NCBI RefSeq assembly: GCF_035222375.1
Contig: NW_026946363.1
Coordinates: 3,906,001 to 3,970,000, forward strand
Direction: 5' to 3'
From: Podospora pseudocomata
Lineage: Eukaryota > Ascomycota > Sordariomycetes > Sordariales > Podosporaceae
Length of the DNA stretch: 64,000 nt
The notes below the pieces were generated by a model, which saw only the letters and a program-made list of their open reading frames with translations, did not search any database and was not told the origin of the DNA. Shown one piece after another: positions 39,168 to 51,049 of this stretch. Positions within the stretch are counted from its first letter, which is position 1. Each line of letters starts with the position of its first letter. Position numbers and translations under genes: made by a program.

Positions 39168-40784
39168 ATGTTACGGTCAACATCGCCGCTCCTTTCGTTA
39201 TTTTCTTTCCTGCTATGCTGGGGGGCTGCACTTGTGTCGGCTGTTAGCATCTCCGGCAACAGGTTGCTGGCTGTGTTTGATGAAGTGGGCGAGAAGGAGA
39301 ATTATAGCAAGTTTTTGGGCGATTTAGAGGGTATGTTTGCAGAGGATGGACTGGGAATGGGATAGGGAGCTGGAATGCTAATCAGTTGGTTGTGAATTAC
39401 AGGCAGAGGATTCCAAATCACATATGAGACCCCCAAGAGCGAGTCCCTCGTCCTCTTCCACCTCGGCGAACGAGCTTACGATCATGTCATCTTCTTCCCG
39501 ACCAAGACAAAGGGTATGCTATTCTCTTGTTTTCTCTCCAAACATACCACATTACTGACACCATGCGCTTTTAGGACTCGGCCCCAACCTGACGCCCCAA
39601 ATTCTCGTCAACTTCCTCAACGCCAAGGGCAACATCCTCCACACCCTCTCCTCCGAGACTACAACCCCCAACACCCTCGTCTCCCTCCTCGCCGAGCTCG
39701 ACATCACCCTCCCCACCGAACGCACCGGCCTCGTGGTCGACCACTTCTCCTACGATACCCTCTCCGCCGCCGAAACCCACGATGTTCTCGCCCTCCCCCC
39801 ACCCGTCCCAGTGCGCAGTGATATCTCCCCCCTCTTCTCCGCTGGCGCCCCCAAAGACGCCCTCCTCGCCTTCCCCCACGGCGTTGGCGCTGTCCTCGGC
39901 CCCCGCGAGCATCTTACCCCCATCCTCCGCGCCCCCAAGACCGCCTACTCCTACAACCCCAAGGAGCAAGCCGACGTCCTCGATGTAGCCGAACTCTTTG
40001 CCGCCGGCCAGCAGCTCTCCCTCATCACCGCTTTCCAAGCGATCAACTCTGCCCGTTTTGTCCTTCTCGGTTCTGCCGAAATGCTCCAAGACAAGTGGTT
40101 CGTCACCGAGATCGCCGCCCCAGGTGGTAAATCCGTCAAGACCTTCAACCGCGAGTTCGCCAAGCGTGTCTCCGCCTGGGCGTTCCAGGAGTTGGGTGTT
40201 TTGAGGGTGAACTGGATCGAGCACCACCTCAACGAGGTGGCTGCTGTTAACGAGTCAAACCCCCATATCTACAGGGTAAAGAATGATGTTGTATGTATCC
40301 CCCCCTATGTAACCCACCTCTTATCATCAACTAACAATGGCGATAATGCAAGACCTACACCATCTCCCTCTCGGAATACGCCTACGACAAGTGGACCTCC
40401 TTCTCCCTCCCCGCCAACGACATCCTCCAGCTCGAGTTCTCCATGCTCTCCCCCTTCCACCGTTTGCCTCTGACCCTCGACGAGACCCACTCCACCCCCG
40501 AAGCCTCGGCTTACACCGTCTCGTTCAAACTCCCCGATCAGCACGGCATCTTCAACTTCAAGGTCAATTACAAGCGCCCCTTTCTCACCAACGTCGAGGA
40601 GAAGAACACTGTGTCTGTCAGACACATGGCCCACGACGAGTGGCCCCGCAGCTTTGTCATTAGCGGTGCCTGGCCTTGGATTGCGGGCATCGGCGCAACG
40701 GTGAGCGGGTGGGTGGTGTTTGTTGCTTTGTGGATGTACAGTGCCCCTACGGATAAGAAGGTGGGGAGCAAAAAGACCAACTAG
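39168..40784 (+). CDS. WBP1: oligosaccharyltransferase 48 kDa subunit
   Basis: Four exons: 39168-39330, 39403-39513, 39575-40290, 40353-40784, giving 473 residues. The protein is an essential subunit of the ER oligosaccharyltransferase that transfers the lipid-linked glycan to Asn. A signal peptide (LLSLFSFLLCWGAALVSAVS) is followed by the family start SGNRLLAVFDEVGEKENYSK and the luminal domain (FQITYETPKSESLVLF, YDHVIFFPTKTKGLGPNLTP). A single C-terminal helix (WIAGIGATVSGWVVFVALWM) leads to a short cytosolic tail ending KKTN, the dilysine ER-retrieval signal known from Wbp1. Introns are 72, 61 and 62 bp. The last uses the acceptor gcaag with a ctaac branch site, and restores VKNDVTYTISLSEY. 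Codon bias is strong. Confidence 0.94.
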
Positions 40785-42860
40785 ATATGGGTGGGTGATT
40801 GAAAAAAAAAACAAGGTCTTTTTTTATTTAAATTATCTATGTACAAATGTGGTTGATTTGTTTAGGTTTTCGTTGGAGCATGCAAAAAGATACACTGGCA
40901 AGGCGTCAAAGTCTAGGTCTGAGAGTATATTGAAATGAACCTGAACATGTCTGGAACTGATGTTATGAAACTCCTACCCAAGCCCATGACCATAATGCTA
41001 TCTAGACTGGAATCAGAGCTCGCTTGAGCCTCAAGCCATCCACCAAATGCACATTCAGAAATGACACACACAAAACCAAACATATCAATAATGCCCTCAG
41101 ATTAGCTCTCTTCTGTTCCCACTGACAACCTGACAATCCACGCTCGGTAGAGAGACAGTGGAAAAGCGTCGGCTGCCTGCAAATTTGGCTTTTTGGATAC
41201 CTTTGGTCATCACCAGGCATGCGTTTGGTTTGGTTTTGGTATTGGGGGTACAAAAAGAATACCTTGTTTCTTCTCAAGAATTAACTTTGCGAAAATAAGA
41301 AAGAAATTGAGAAAGGAGAGTCGACAGAATGAGATTGGAAAAACATTCACCCTCCACCTAGTCCATCTACCCACGGCAGAACACACTCTTGGGATTTTTT
41401 GAGCCAAGTGAAAAGGGGATCTTCCGGTCTCTGGCTTACGCTACCGGCGTTCACTTCCACCAGTGAGGGCCGATATGGCACCTTTTGCAGCGATATCTCC
41501 TGCCCAACAGGTCATTTCTTCGCCGTGGAACAAAACACACCGGATCCAGGTGGGGCAAGGACGACAGGGTCCTGTGTGAAACACTACTGATTACCGGAGA
41601 TCGCCAGTGTGGGGGGAGGAAAGATGGGAGTCGGTGAAAGAGTGTGGCCTGCCTTGAACCAATAGACAAGATGGCGATGGTTGCTGTGGTGCTGATGGAT
41701 GCCGGCCTGTGACTTCACAGACAGGCTGCTCGATGGCCGAAATGAAGGAATGTTAAACTGAAACAGTGTGGTATTTGGTGGAAGCTTCTACTCTCCCATT
41801 TCCTCGCCTCTGAACCAACCCTTGAAACCAAGCACGATTGCGAGCCGCTCCGATTGAAAACTACTTTTGTAACCGTCACTGGTGCTGCGCTGACATGTCT
41901 CCTGATTGCTTCTTTTCAGAAACTCAAAAGTCGACACCGGGCGCACCTCTGGAAATTGCTAATTGTCGTCATAGCGGCTTGGCTTCTTGTAACGAGAACC
42001 GAAAGGGAAAGGGAGGCGAGGGAGAAGAGGTGATGTGTACCATATGAAAACGATGTTCGTGCAAGGCTGCTCAGATATCCGTTCTTGATTATTCATGCTC
42101 TCCCAAGCCCTCTAATAAGGGCTGGATGAGTCGGAAGGTCGGGTTTAGCTCGTCCCTGATGTTTCTTCATGGCAGGATATGTGTGTGAAGGAGGGTTGTT
42201 TGCTCTTGAATAACCAAAGCTGTCAGTAAACATCACTTGATGTTCTCTGTTGGCTTGAAGATGAAAGATTGTGGTGAAATCGATCCCATCTCAAAAACGA
42301 GATCCATCTGCCGTTATAATAGAAAGAGACCGAGGCAGTCGTGACGGTTGTCGAAGGTCATGATGTCGAGGCATGGTTAGAGGTAACCGCCCGCCTGAGG
42401 AGGGGTGCGCAGCTTGACAGCAGAACCGCTTGATCAGATCGTAACGAGATCTTGATCGCGTTGTTGGATGATAAAGAAAACTATTAGAATAACAAGAAGA
42501 AACGCGGGAGATGATGCTGAAGCTATGCCTTCAGATGTGATGAGAAGGCAGGCCGTAGTGAGGTCGATGTGAAGCTCCAACCGCTGATAAGAATGGAATG
42601 AGGTCGCAGGAAGAGTTGAGCTGGAAGAAACGCGCTGAAGACGCTCGAGCCACAGCGCGGTAGCGCCACAACCGCGCTAGCCCGCTCTAAAACCAACCTC
42701 CATCCATAAGGCTGTGAATTTCCATGTCAGGCTGTGCGTGCGCATCTTGAATATATCAGCGACACCATCACCAGCGACGCCAACTTCGCGGTCGCTTTCT
42801 CTACCACTCCCCACAACACCACGCTCAACTAACAAACCAGGCCAGCGCCAATTCTTCCAA
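40785..42860. other. intergenic region upstream of ISY1, 2.1 kb
   Basis: The region contains the 3' flank of WBP1, then unique sequence without coding character. Short frames at 41,193-41,407 and 41,838-42,047 look random. Just upstream of ISY1 a GC-rich segment (42,640-42,690) has the inverted words gcgcggtagcg and cgcgctagc. No RNA gene is recognised. Confidence 0.5.
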
Positions 42861-43674
42861 ATGGTCAGTACACAACCCCCCTCAACAATACTACATGGCA
42901 GCTCGCTGACCGTTTCCCCCTCCCTCCACCCAGGCGCGCAACTCCGAAAAAGCCCAGTCCATGCTCTTCCGCTTCCGCGAAGCCCAAGCCGCCGACCTCG
43001 GAATCATCGACGCAGGCCGAACCCGCCGTCCCCGCGCCATCACCGAGCAAACATCCATCCCCGCCTGCGAGAAATGGCGTGGCCAGGTCCTCAAAGAAAT
43101 CTCCCGCAAGGTCTCCCGAATCCAAGACATCTCTCTCTCCGACTACCAAATCCGCGACCTGAACGATGAGATCAACAAGCTCATGCGGGAGAAACACATG
43201 TGGGAGATCCAAATCAAGAACCTGGGCGGGCCGAATTACATGAGGGGTGGGGGGAAGGTGTATGATGAGGCTGGGAGGGAGATTCAAGGTGGTGGGAAGG
43301 GGTATAGGTATTTTGGACGGGCGAAGGAGCTGCCGGGGGTGAAAGAGCTGTTTGAGGCGGCGACGAAGAAGAGGGAGGAGGATGAGAAGCCGTTGGAGGA
43401 GAGGACGGATTTGAATAGGAGGAACGTGGATGCGGGGTATTATGGTTATGCGCCTGGGGAGGAGGATGAGCTGTTGCTGGAGTATGAGAAACTCAAGGAG
43501 AAGAAGGCGTTTGAGGCGCTGAGGAAGGCGGGGAACAAAGAGGCACCGCCGGGGTGGGAGCCATTGCCGGGTGATATTGGGGATGGGAGAGTGTGGGAGT
43601 TGCCGACGTTGGATGAGGTGCAGCAGGAGCTGATTGACAGGAGGAGGGCGAGGTTGTTGGATCAGTTACAGTAA
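42861..43674 (+). CDS. ISY1: pre-mRNA splicing factor Isy1
   Basis: Two exons, 42861-42863 and 42934-43674, give 247 residues. Isy1 belongs to the Prp19/NTC-associated group in the spliceosome and helps proofread the first catalytic step. The first coding exon is the ATG alone. The intron (42864-42933, 70 bp, donor gtcagt, acceptor acccag) then leads to the conserved N-terminus ARNSEKAQSMLFRFREAQAA. Further family blocks are CEKWRGQVLKEISRKVSRIQ, LSDYQIRDLNDEINKLMREK and HMWEIQIKNLGGPNYMRGG, and GYRYFGRAKELPGVKELFE. Without this join the only ATG would be that of MLFRF at 42961, cutting off nine conserved residues, so the three-base exon is well supported. It faces the metallophosphatase gene tail to tail. 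Confidence 0.93.
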
Positions 43675-44003
43675 ATCGGCGTTGGAGAGGTGGGCTAGTG
43701 GATATTGTTGGTATTTCGACATCTTCATGGTTATGTCTGGCGTTCAGGGGCACACAGGACGGACTATGAGGGTTTCTCTGCCAAAATGACTTTCCAAAAT
43801 TTCTGTGTATTATCTTCATTAGGTGTAATTGTATATACCGCACCACCAATCATTATGCATGCAACCAAACGGACTCCGAATACTGTGTGCCTGCCTCAAC
43901 TGATACCATGCCATAACAACGTAAAACGCGTAAACATCCATACTGTATGTGCTCAAATGTCTTGAATAAACGCCCTCGCATAACGAATGTCCTCCCAAAA
44001 CAA
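43675..44003. other. convergent intergenic region (ISY1 / metallophosphatase)
   Basis: 329 bp of AT-rich 3' flanks between convergent genes; nothing else is seen. Confidence 0.6.
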
Positions 44004-45839
44004 TCAACACTTCGCCGGCCAATTGTCCTCGATCCACCCGGCGAAAAGCTCCGTAAACGTCCCCTCAACATACAAACTGACGTCCTTGTCAGTATACACG
44101 GCTCCGCTAAACTTCAACGCCATCAACACCCAAGGTTGAATAAAGTCGAAGAACACCAAATCAACCGTCTCTGGCTCGCCCTCTTCCGGGAACGACAGCT
44201 CGCTCTGGATGCAGTTGGGGACCACGTAGAAGTTGATCCTCGAGTGGAGGGCGTCGTCACCATCGTCGCCGATATCATCCCGGGTGGTGTATCCCTCAAC
44301 CAAAAAGGGCTCCTCATGCCCATGCTGACCCATTGGCTTCTGGATACCGTCTTCGGAGAAAGGGTTGGCAGGGGTGTCGTAGATGATGGACTCCCTGATG
44401 GAAAGTTGCTCGGGGATGGCCATGAACTCGTTGTCCATATGAGCGTCAGCCATGATCTTCCCGGCGTTATTGAGGAGCTTGATGACTTTCCTTGCGGCGT
44501 GGTAGGGGACATCGGAGATGTAGTTGAGAACGCTGAGGAAGGGTGAGGTGATGTATGTCGAGTCCCGCGTGAAGGCCCCCTTGAAGATGTCGAATCTGAT
44601 AGCGCCTGTGTTGGCGATCACCAGTCTGGGGACGTCTTTGCGCTTTGGGTTGACTGCGATATCCGGGATGACCTCCTCCTCGAGCAGGGTGTAAATGCTG
44701 TCAGGTCCTGGATACGGCGACCTCGTCATCCAGTAGTCCTGTGGCGCGCAACCAAAGGTGTAATCCAATTCCAGCTCCTTCCTCGCCTTGGCAATCATAG
44801 ACGTGACGTTCTTGCCATGCTCGGTATGAAAAGTCGAAGCATTCAGCCCGCTGTGATGATACAACCCAAGGAGGTTGTTATCGATATACCTCCGATGAAA
44901 ACTCAACCCCCTCTCCCCCTTTGGATCATCCTCGGCCTTCTTGATCGCCCCGTCAACACTCATCCACCCAATCGTCTCAAAATACCGCCCACTCGCCATC
45001 GCAAAGCTCCTCTCATCATAGCTCGTCGCATCCCTGACATGAACATGGCCCCCAAAAAACAAGATCGGCGCATCCCCATTCCACCTCCTAATCTCCCCAA
45101 AAACCGTCTTAAACTCCTCCATCTGCACCCCCACATGCCCAATAACCAGCCACAAATCCGGCTTCTCCTGCTCCCTCACCAACCGCTGAAACCACCCCTC
45201 CCTCACCACATCCCCAACCCTTTTCACCACAGTATTATTCGCATTCCCCCCAAAATCAAACAAAAACCCCATCGCCACCACCTCCACCCCTTGATTCTTC
45301 GTCCTAAACCTCCTATACCTCTGCGCCATCTCCACTCTCTCCCCATCCCCCTTTACGTAATCCAAATTGCTAGCCACATACCTCCCCCTAAAATTCTCCA
45401 CCGTCCTCTCATACTCCCGATCCGCCGTGCTCGCAATATACAGCTCGTGATTCCCCGTGCAAATCACGTCCACGTCCTGCTCCTTGTATATATCGTAGTA
45501 GTACTTCCCCTTCGGACTGCTCGCGTCATACAGCCCGTTCCCCTCCACCCGGTCCCCCGTGTCGACAAGCAAGAGATCGACTCCCAAATCATCCGCCTTT
45601 TGCCGCATGTGCTCCGCAAAAGAGACGTAGTCCCCCCAGTCAGCCGAATATTGTGACTCCTGAAGATGGCCAGCGTGCCAGCCGTGCGTGTCGGTCGTGT
45701 GCAAAAAGTTTAGTTTGCCCCAGACGAGGTTTCGCATCGGGGCGGGGATCGGCCGCGCGGCTCGCGGTTGCGCCGCGGTCGCGGGGTTGGCGGCGAGGGT
45801 CGCGAGGACGGTGCCGATGATGGTTGTTTTCAGGCCCAT
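44004..45839 (-). CDS. secreted or vacuolar metallophosphatase / 5'-nucleotidase-like protein (YHR202W type)
   Basis: A single exon of 611 residues starts at the Met of a signal peptide (MGLKTTIIGTVLATLAANPA). The calcineurin-like metal site is complete: DTHGWH (Asp50, His52), DTGDRVEG (Asp96), GNHE (Asn130, His131), GHVGV, and GHVH (His265, His267). A 5'-nucleotidase C-terminal-like domain follows (YPGPDSIYTLLEEEVIPDIA, RLVIANTGAIRFDIFKGAFT). Layout and length match the fungal group around yeast YHR202W, which is reported as vacuolar. Substrate specificity cannot be read from sequence. An in-frame ATG at 46076 would add 79 residues with no homolog-like character and bury the signal peptide, so it was not used. 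Confidence 0.87.
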   Translation of the reverse strand: MGLKTTIIGTVLATLAANPATAAQPRAARPIPAPMRNLVWGKLNFLHTTDTHGWHAGHLQESQYSADWGDYVSFAEHMRQKADDLGVDLLLVDTGDRVEGNGLYDASSPKGKYYYDIYKEQDVDVICTGNHELYIASTADREYERTVENFRGRYVASNLDYVKGDGERVEMAQRYRRFRTKNQGVEVVAMGFLFDFGGNANNTVVKRVGDVVREGWFQRLVREQEKPDLWLVIGHVGVQMEEFKTVFGEIRRWNGDAPILFFGGHVHVRDATSYDERSFAMASGRYFETIGWMSVDGAIKKAEDDPKGERGLSFHRRYIDNNLLGLYHHSGLNASTFHTEHGKNVTSMIAKARKELELDYTFGCAPQDYWMTRSPYPGPDSIYTLLEEEVIPDIAVNPKRKDVPRLVIANTGAIRFDIFKGAFTRDSTYITSPFLSVLNYISDVPYHAARKVIKLLNNAGKIMADAHMDNEFMAIPEQLSIRESIIYDTPANPFSEDGIQKPMGQHGHEEPFLVEGYTTRDDIGDDGDDALHSRINFYVVPNCIQSELSFPEEGEPETVDLVFFDFIQPWVLMALKFSGAVYTDKDVSLYVEGTFTELFAGWIEDNWPAKC

Positions 45840-46246
45840 CTTGCCGGTTGCCAGTTGGAGTATGTTTGATGTGCTGCTCGTAGTCCTCAATTGATCAGAG
45901 TCGTTCCGCGCGCATCGCTGACGGTCAGCGCGTTGGTGGTTGCCAGGGAGAAGTGGCGGCACCCCTGAACGAGAACCTCTTTGGCCTGCAGGTCTTGGCG
46001 TTGTCACGGCTGTCGCCCATTGATCACATGGGCCGTCAACTGATGACAGTTGATAGGTAGGTGCCATGAAACACATAGAACCCTAAGTTTGAACAGGTTC
46101 AACTGATAGTTATGGTATCACTACGAAGTATTGGTATCATAGGTATAGAAATCTAGGCAAACAGCCCCCTGAAAACTCCTTGACCTGCCAAACCCCAATG
46201 GCCGAAGATAGTTAATACAACAACCCTCCCCTTTCTCGGGGGCCAT
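45840..46246. other. intergenic region upstream of the metallophosphatase
   Basis: About 400 bp that hold the promoter of the metallophosphatase and the 3' flank of the choline kinase; no other feature is seen. Confidence 0.55.
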
Positions 46247-48680
46247 TCAAACCTCAACAATCTTCACCCGTCCCCTAGTCTCCTCGGGAAGATACTCCAA
46301 CTTGATCAAACCAAGTTGAACACAATCACCCAGAAAAAAGTAGGCTCTCGACTGTGTATATCCAAGATAATCAAACGCATCGGCATCCTCTTCAGTCTCC
46401 TCCTCGGCTGGAGTCACATCTTCCGCCTCGCCATCCGAGGAAACCTTCAAACCAGGAATCTTAGCCTGGACAAGACCCCACGCAACCCACTGGGCGCTGT
46501 TGGCTGTGCGCCAGAGTTTGGTCTCCTCCATCAGCTCCTTGACTCGCTTCTCCGTCGCCGCTTCCCTCTTTCTCTCCTCCTCCTTCCACCCACCGGCTGG
46601 GACGCGGGCATCCAGCATAAAGTCAGCAATAGAGGTTGTAGATCCCGCCGTGTGAGTAGAAGTTCCTGGTCCGGTCCCTGTGGGTGTCGTGGCGGGCGTG
46701 CTTTTGGCAGAGTCAATATACGGGAACCTAGGCCTATGATCGACATAGGCCCTGATAAACCGGCGCTGCTGTTCAACGTTGGGATACTTGGCGGTGTCGC
46801 AAACATGAGGGTACCGTGCGTCATGATAGTCGTATGTCCATTCGGAGAAATGGTTGGCAAACTCAAGTCCTGGAATGTTGGCACCGGCATACTCAAAATC
46901 AATAACAACCAATTGCTTGTGCTCGTTGGCGGGCTGAAGAAGGGGTGATTTCTGATCGTCCGGACGGACGCGGAGAATATTGCCGTATTGAGTCTGCGCA
47001 CCAAACATCAGTAGCTGGAAACAAATACCTTTGGGGCATACAACTTGCGTCGTTGTGTGCAAAGACAAGCTTCTCTCTGATCTTCTTCGGGTCGCCATAC
47101 TGGCCATCAAGAAACTCGCGATACTTTCGGACCAGCTCCTTAAAGGCCGGCCATTCCACTCCGCAGACATAACCCTTCTTCTTCCAGCTGTCGCAAGGAC
47201 CACGAGACAGGTCGTTTGGCCCGTCATTGTATTGCTTGTCAAGGAACAAAACAGTCTTCTCGACTTGGGCAAGCCACTTGTCCCAGTTTCTCCAAACACT
47301 GGGGCCAAGGTCCTTCTCTTCCTCCAACAGCTCCACGCCGTCATGAAGCTCCCTCATGCGCTTAGCAATCTGTCTGGAAGTATCCGGCTCCCGCATGCTT
47401 TGCGAAGTGAGCGCAGCAGCGTTGAGGTATTGCTCAAACCGACCGTTCAAAAAAGTGCCAAGCAGGCGAGGGCCAATCTTCTTTCTGGCCAGCCTTCTAA
47501 GCACGCTCAGCTCATTTTCACGGTCGATGAGGTGCTCCACCTGGGGACCATAGATTCTTAGCAGCACCTTGCCCGGCGTCTTCTTGCCCTCGGCGGGAAG
47601 CAGTGCCGATTCAGGGGGCGGCGAGACCACATACACAGCGTTTGTCAATGCGCCGCTGAGACGTTCAACTGAGATCTGCTCTCCGCTGTCAAGGGGCACC
47701 CTCCTCCACCCTTTGAGCCTCAGCGTGTGTGCCAAACGAATGATTTCATTCTTGAACACAGTCCAGGCTTGCTTCTCTTTATCCTCCCTGCGGCTAGAGA
47801 TAGAAGCGTTGTCGTCGGCCGCCTTGCCTCCAGTGTAGCTCATGGTCTTGGAGTTGTCGAGGGCTGCATCACAGCTGGGAACCACAACATCACCATCGAA
47901 AAATTCCGTGTCCGATGATGCCGCACCTCTGAGGCTCCTACTAGACCTCTTCCGGTGCTTCTTGCTTAGACGAGGTCCTAGGTGAGGAACAGACCCCAGC
48001 CCCAAAGCCGACATGCTGTCGTCGATAATCCTCTGAAGTCGATCAAGAGACACTTCACTCGAATCAGACTCGAGAGAATCGGCACGAGGACGACCGGCTT
48101 CAGGCGTCTCTGGAGGTGACTTGCGGCGCGAAGAATGCTTCCGACTCTTTCTAGACTCCTTCTTGGCTTTCTCTCGGTGGAGCCATTCAGCCACCTGAGC
48201 TACCAACTTCTCACTCACGCGATCAATTCTATGGCGGTGGTAGGAGGCGACGCCACTGTTCTGAGGTTCTTCAATGGGTGCCGGAGAAGCAGTGAGCTCG
48301 ATTTCGCCGGCAACATCGATGCTGGGAGTCTGGCTGAGAGTCGAGGACCTAGACGGCGTGGCAGACAGACCAGGGCGTCCACTCAGCCTCCTGCCAACGC
48401 CTGCAGGAAACTGCTTCTTGACTGAGGCCTCATCGTGAGGCGACGACTCAGGTTCAGCAATCTGAACGGCTGCGAGGTGTCAATATTCGATCACGGGTGA
48501 CAAAGAACAAAGAAAAACAAGCAGAGCTACGCAGAACAAGTGATAGCTAAACAATGAGGTGAGTGACAGACCTTTGGCCAGTGCGCTCAAGGGCGGGGTT
48601 TTGGAACCCTCACCATCATTGTCGTTCTTCAGAGCCGAACGCAGCGGCTGAGCCGAGGGTGCCGAAGAGGGTGCGGACAT
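46247..48680 (-). CDS. choline/ethanolamine kinase
   Basis: Three exons: 48680-48572, 48469-47049, 46993-46247, giving 758 residues. The enzyme phosphorylates choline or ethanolamine with ATP, the first step of the Kennedy pathway of phospholipid synthesis. The N-terminal 250 residues are Ser/Arg-rich and probably regulatory. The kinase core starts around KGWRRVPLDSGEQISVERLS and GALTNAVYVV, has RIYGPQVEHLIDRENE, and bears the Brenner motif VFAHNDTQYGNILR (His508, Asn509, Asp510) and the metal-binding VVIDFEYAGAN (Asp542). Exon 1 joins at ALAK/AVQIAEPES (intron 48470-48571, 102 bp). The second intron (46994-47048, 55 bp) lies inside the catalytic motif and starts with gcaagt rather than GT. 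Using the next GT (47044) would insert one residue, HNDATQYG. The upstream MLPVRG frame start is a less likely alternative. Confidence 0.93.
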
Positions 48681-49628
48681 GTTGAGGGAGTTGTCTACAC
48701 CACGGACCGGCAACACCCGAGCAAAATACTTTGAAAGCCGGAGTGACGGTTCCCGAGGGCATCCGGGGAGAGATGTAGAATGTTACCCTTGGGCAACGGT
48801 CAAGGAGGAGTTGTAGTTGTAGGAGAGGACCCGGTAGATGGGGCGGGCGCTTGCGTCGGTTAGGGAAGTGTCCCAGTGACACCGGTATCGCTTCTTCAGC
48901 CAAATCCGTATCGTATGATTGGGTATTGCCCTTGTCAAGATAAGAAGGCGTGTGGAATACGTGGGGTAGCGTCCACGCTTGCTTCGCAAAAAGACCAGAC
49001 GCCGCCGAAGCTCTCGCGAGACCAAATCGCGTTGTTTAAGAAGCAAAGGGTACGAGCATGTGAAGGGGGGAGAACTGTAGTTGAGCTCAGACGGTCTCGT
49101 GCTCAAACCGGCAGGTAGCCTGTTGCGCAATAAAAAAAAGACGGGTGTCCCGGCGACAAAAGTCGGGATTTCAGTGGAGAAAAGGACGAGAGGAATCAGG
49201 AACAGGGTCCTCCACCCCACCAATGGCCGGATGGCCCGTGCTTGACCATGACGTAGCTGTCTGCAAGCGAGCAATGCTGTTTTTTTGTTTCGAGCTCAGG
49301 CCATTTGGCAGAGCCCAATGATGCAATTCAGACCCGAGGGAATGGAAAACTCGCTGCCAAGCGCCGACCGACAACCAGTGAGGTTCGGCTGGATTACATG
49401 ATCTGGAGGATAAAAATAGTTGAGAGATCGGAGCGCTGTTGAACGTTTATCCAACCTGCACCCCAGATCACCACTTCTTTCAGAATCCCTGTCTTCATCC
49501 CGCTCACTGGCATGACCACCAAGCTCCCAAAGGTAATCTGCATGGAATGGCGATATTGTACATTTTAGCTGTTGCAAAATACATCAATAGTACATGGCGT
49601 TATACATCCTTGATACGTGCCCATAATT
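48681..49628. other. intergenic region between choline kinase and SCO1
   Basis: About 950 bp that hold the choline kinase promoter and leader and, at the right, the SCO1 3' flank. A 163-codon minus-strand frame at 48,783-49,274 lacks family character and normal composition and was not called. Confidence 0.5.
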
Positions 49629-50605
49629 CTAGACCTTCTTCAGCGGTCCCTTCCACTCCTTCATATGATCCACGATGATCTTGGCTGCTTGGTCGGGAGA
49701 GTGCTGTCTGCCGAGCGCCTCCACAAAGTCTCCCTCGGGGTCCATAAGGTAGAAGTAGATGCTGTGGTCGACCAGGTAATCCTGGCCTGGCTTGACTTCG
49801 GTCGGCGTGCTGAAATAAACCCGGTAGGCCTTGCACATGGCCTTGATCTGGTCGTATGTGCCTGTCAGACCGATAAACTTGGGATGGAACTCGGCAAGAT
49901 ATTCCTTCAACTCCTTGGGACCGTCACGCGCGGGGTCGCATGTCACAAATACAGGTGCCAGCACACCAGGACGCTTCTCCTCTACCAGATCGAACATTCT
50001 CGCCATCTTGTCGAGCTCTTCCGGGCAGATATCTGGACAATGGGTAAATCCAAAGTAGACCTGGAACATGGCTTCAATCAGCATAAGGTCAAAGACTCAG
50101 AAGAACACGCCAGCACTTACAAGAGAGTAGCGCCCCTTCAAGTCCTCGTCCGTAACAGTGTTGCCATTCTGGTCAATCAAGCTGAACGGCCCGCCCACCT
50201 TGGGCCTTCCAACACCCTTGGTTGACTCTGCTATCCTCTTGCGCTGCATGCGCTCCTTCTCCTTCTCAAAGTAAAACAGGAGCCCGGCGCCAGTCATGAG
50301 GAAGAGAATACCAGCCTTCCATGAGAATGGCTACAGCCCCGCATATTAGCTTCCGCCCAAAACACACAACGGACAGGACCGATGCATACCCCAGAACGAT
50401 AGCGACTTTTTGCCTCCTCCACTGTCTTGAACTTGAATCTCCGTTGAACCAATGGCTGGTAGGTTTGTGTCTGTGGTTTCGGAAGGCAGGATGTCGTCGG
50501 TCTTCTGGCAGCCATGTTGCTAGCTGTGGACAGGGATCGTAGGCATTGTCGAATTGCCGCTCTCGGCAGGACGTTAATTGTGGCACGCATCGCTCGTTGT
50601 GACAT
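49629..50605 (-). CDS. SCO1: mitochondrial copper chaperone Sco1
   Basis: Three exons: 50605-50390, 50330-50121, 50060-49629, giving 285 residues. The protein sits in the mitochondrial inner membrane and delivers copper to the CuA site of cytochrome c oxidase subunit 2. The N-terminus is Arg-rich (presequence). One transmembrane helix follows (PFSWKAGILFLMTGAGLLFY), then a thioredoxin-like domain facing the intermembrane space. The copper ligands are all present: Cys150 and Cys154 in HCPDICPEE and His241 in LVDHSIYF. Introns of 59 bp (50331-50389, gtatgc) and 60 bp (50061-50120, gtaagt) restore SRYRSGPFSWKAG and GRYSLVYFGFTHC. Length is close to yeast Sco1. It is divergent from SPP1 and tandem with the choline kinase. 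Confidence 0.95.
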
Positions 50606-51049
50606 TTTGGGTGGTTTTGCTGGAGGACCTTGGGGTGATGCCGCAATTGTGCTGGGTGCGGATAAAAGCCCCAAGTCAAAGCTCCCAAATGGCCCCAAAA
50701 TCTCCTGAACAGGCCATCCCGCGATTCGGTTATATGCATACAGTCTGACACTTGCCCTGCTAAGCCACTAGCACAGCCAATTGAACCCCAGCTGTCAACC
50801 AAAAATTCATCTATCGCATGCATCTCTTCTTCTGATATCCTTGTAAACCATCTCACCTTCGAGTTCATCCCTTTCTTTCTCCGTCAATTGATTCCTCCAA
50901 ACATGCTTCTCTATCTGTACATTTGACACTCTGAAAGATTACTCCATCTCATTTCATGTCTTTACAGGCACATTCAAGCGTGCCATGTATATAAAGTCAC
51001 CAACAGAACAGCTGCGCCCCGGCCTGGTATCCCACAGGTGAAGTAAACG
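50606..51049. promoter_or_regulatory. shared divergent promoter region (SCO1 / SPP1)
   Basis: 444 bp between the two start codons must contain both promoters and leaders. The SPP1 side has tctttctccg-type pyrimidine stretches (50,870-50,960) and a weak atgtatataaag TATA-like word near 50,983-50,995, about 60 bp before the SPP1 ATG. Confidence 0.5.

Noticed and set aside
41193-42047. short frames upstream of ISY1
   Set aside because: Random composition, mutually overlapping on both strands, and no splice-compatible continuation.
48783-49274. 163-codon minus-strand frame between choline kinase and SCO1
   Set aside because: Composition is atypical, there is no family character, and it overlaps the choline kinase leader region.
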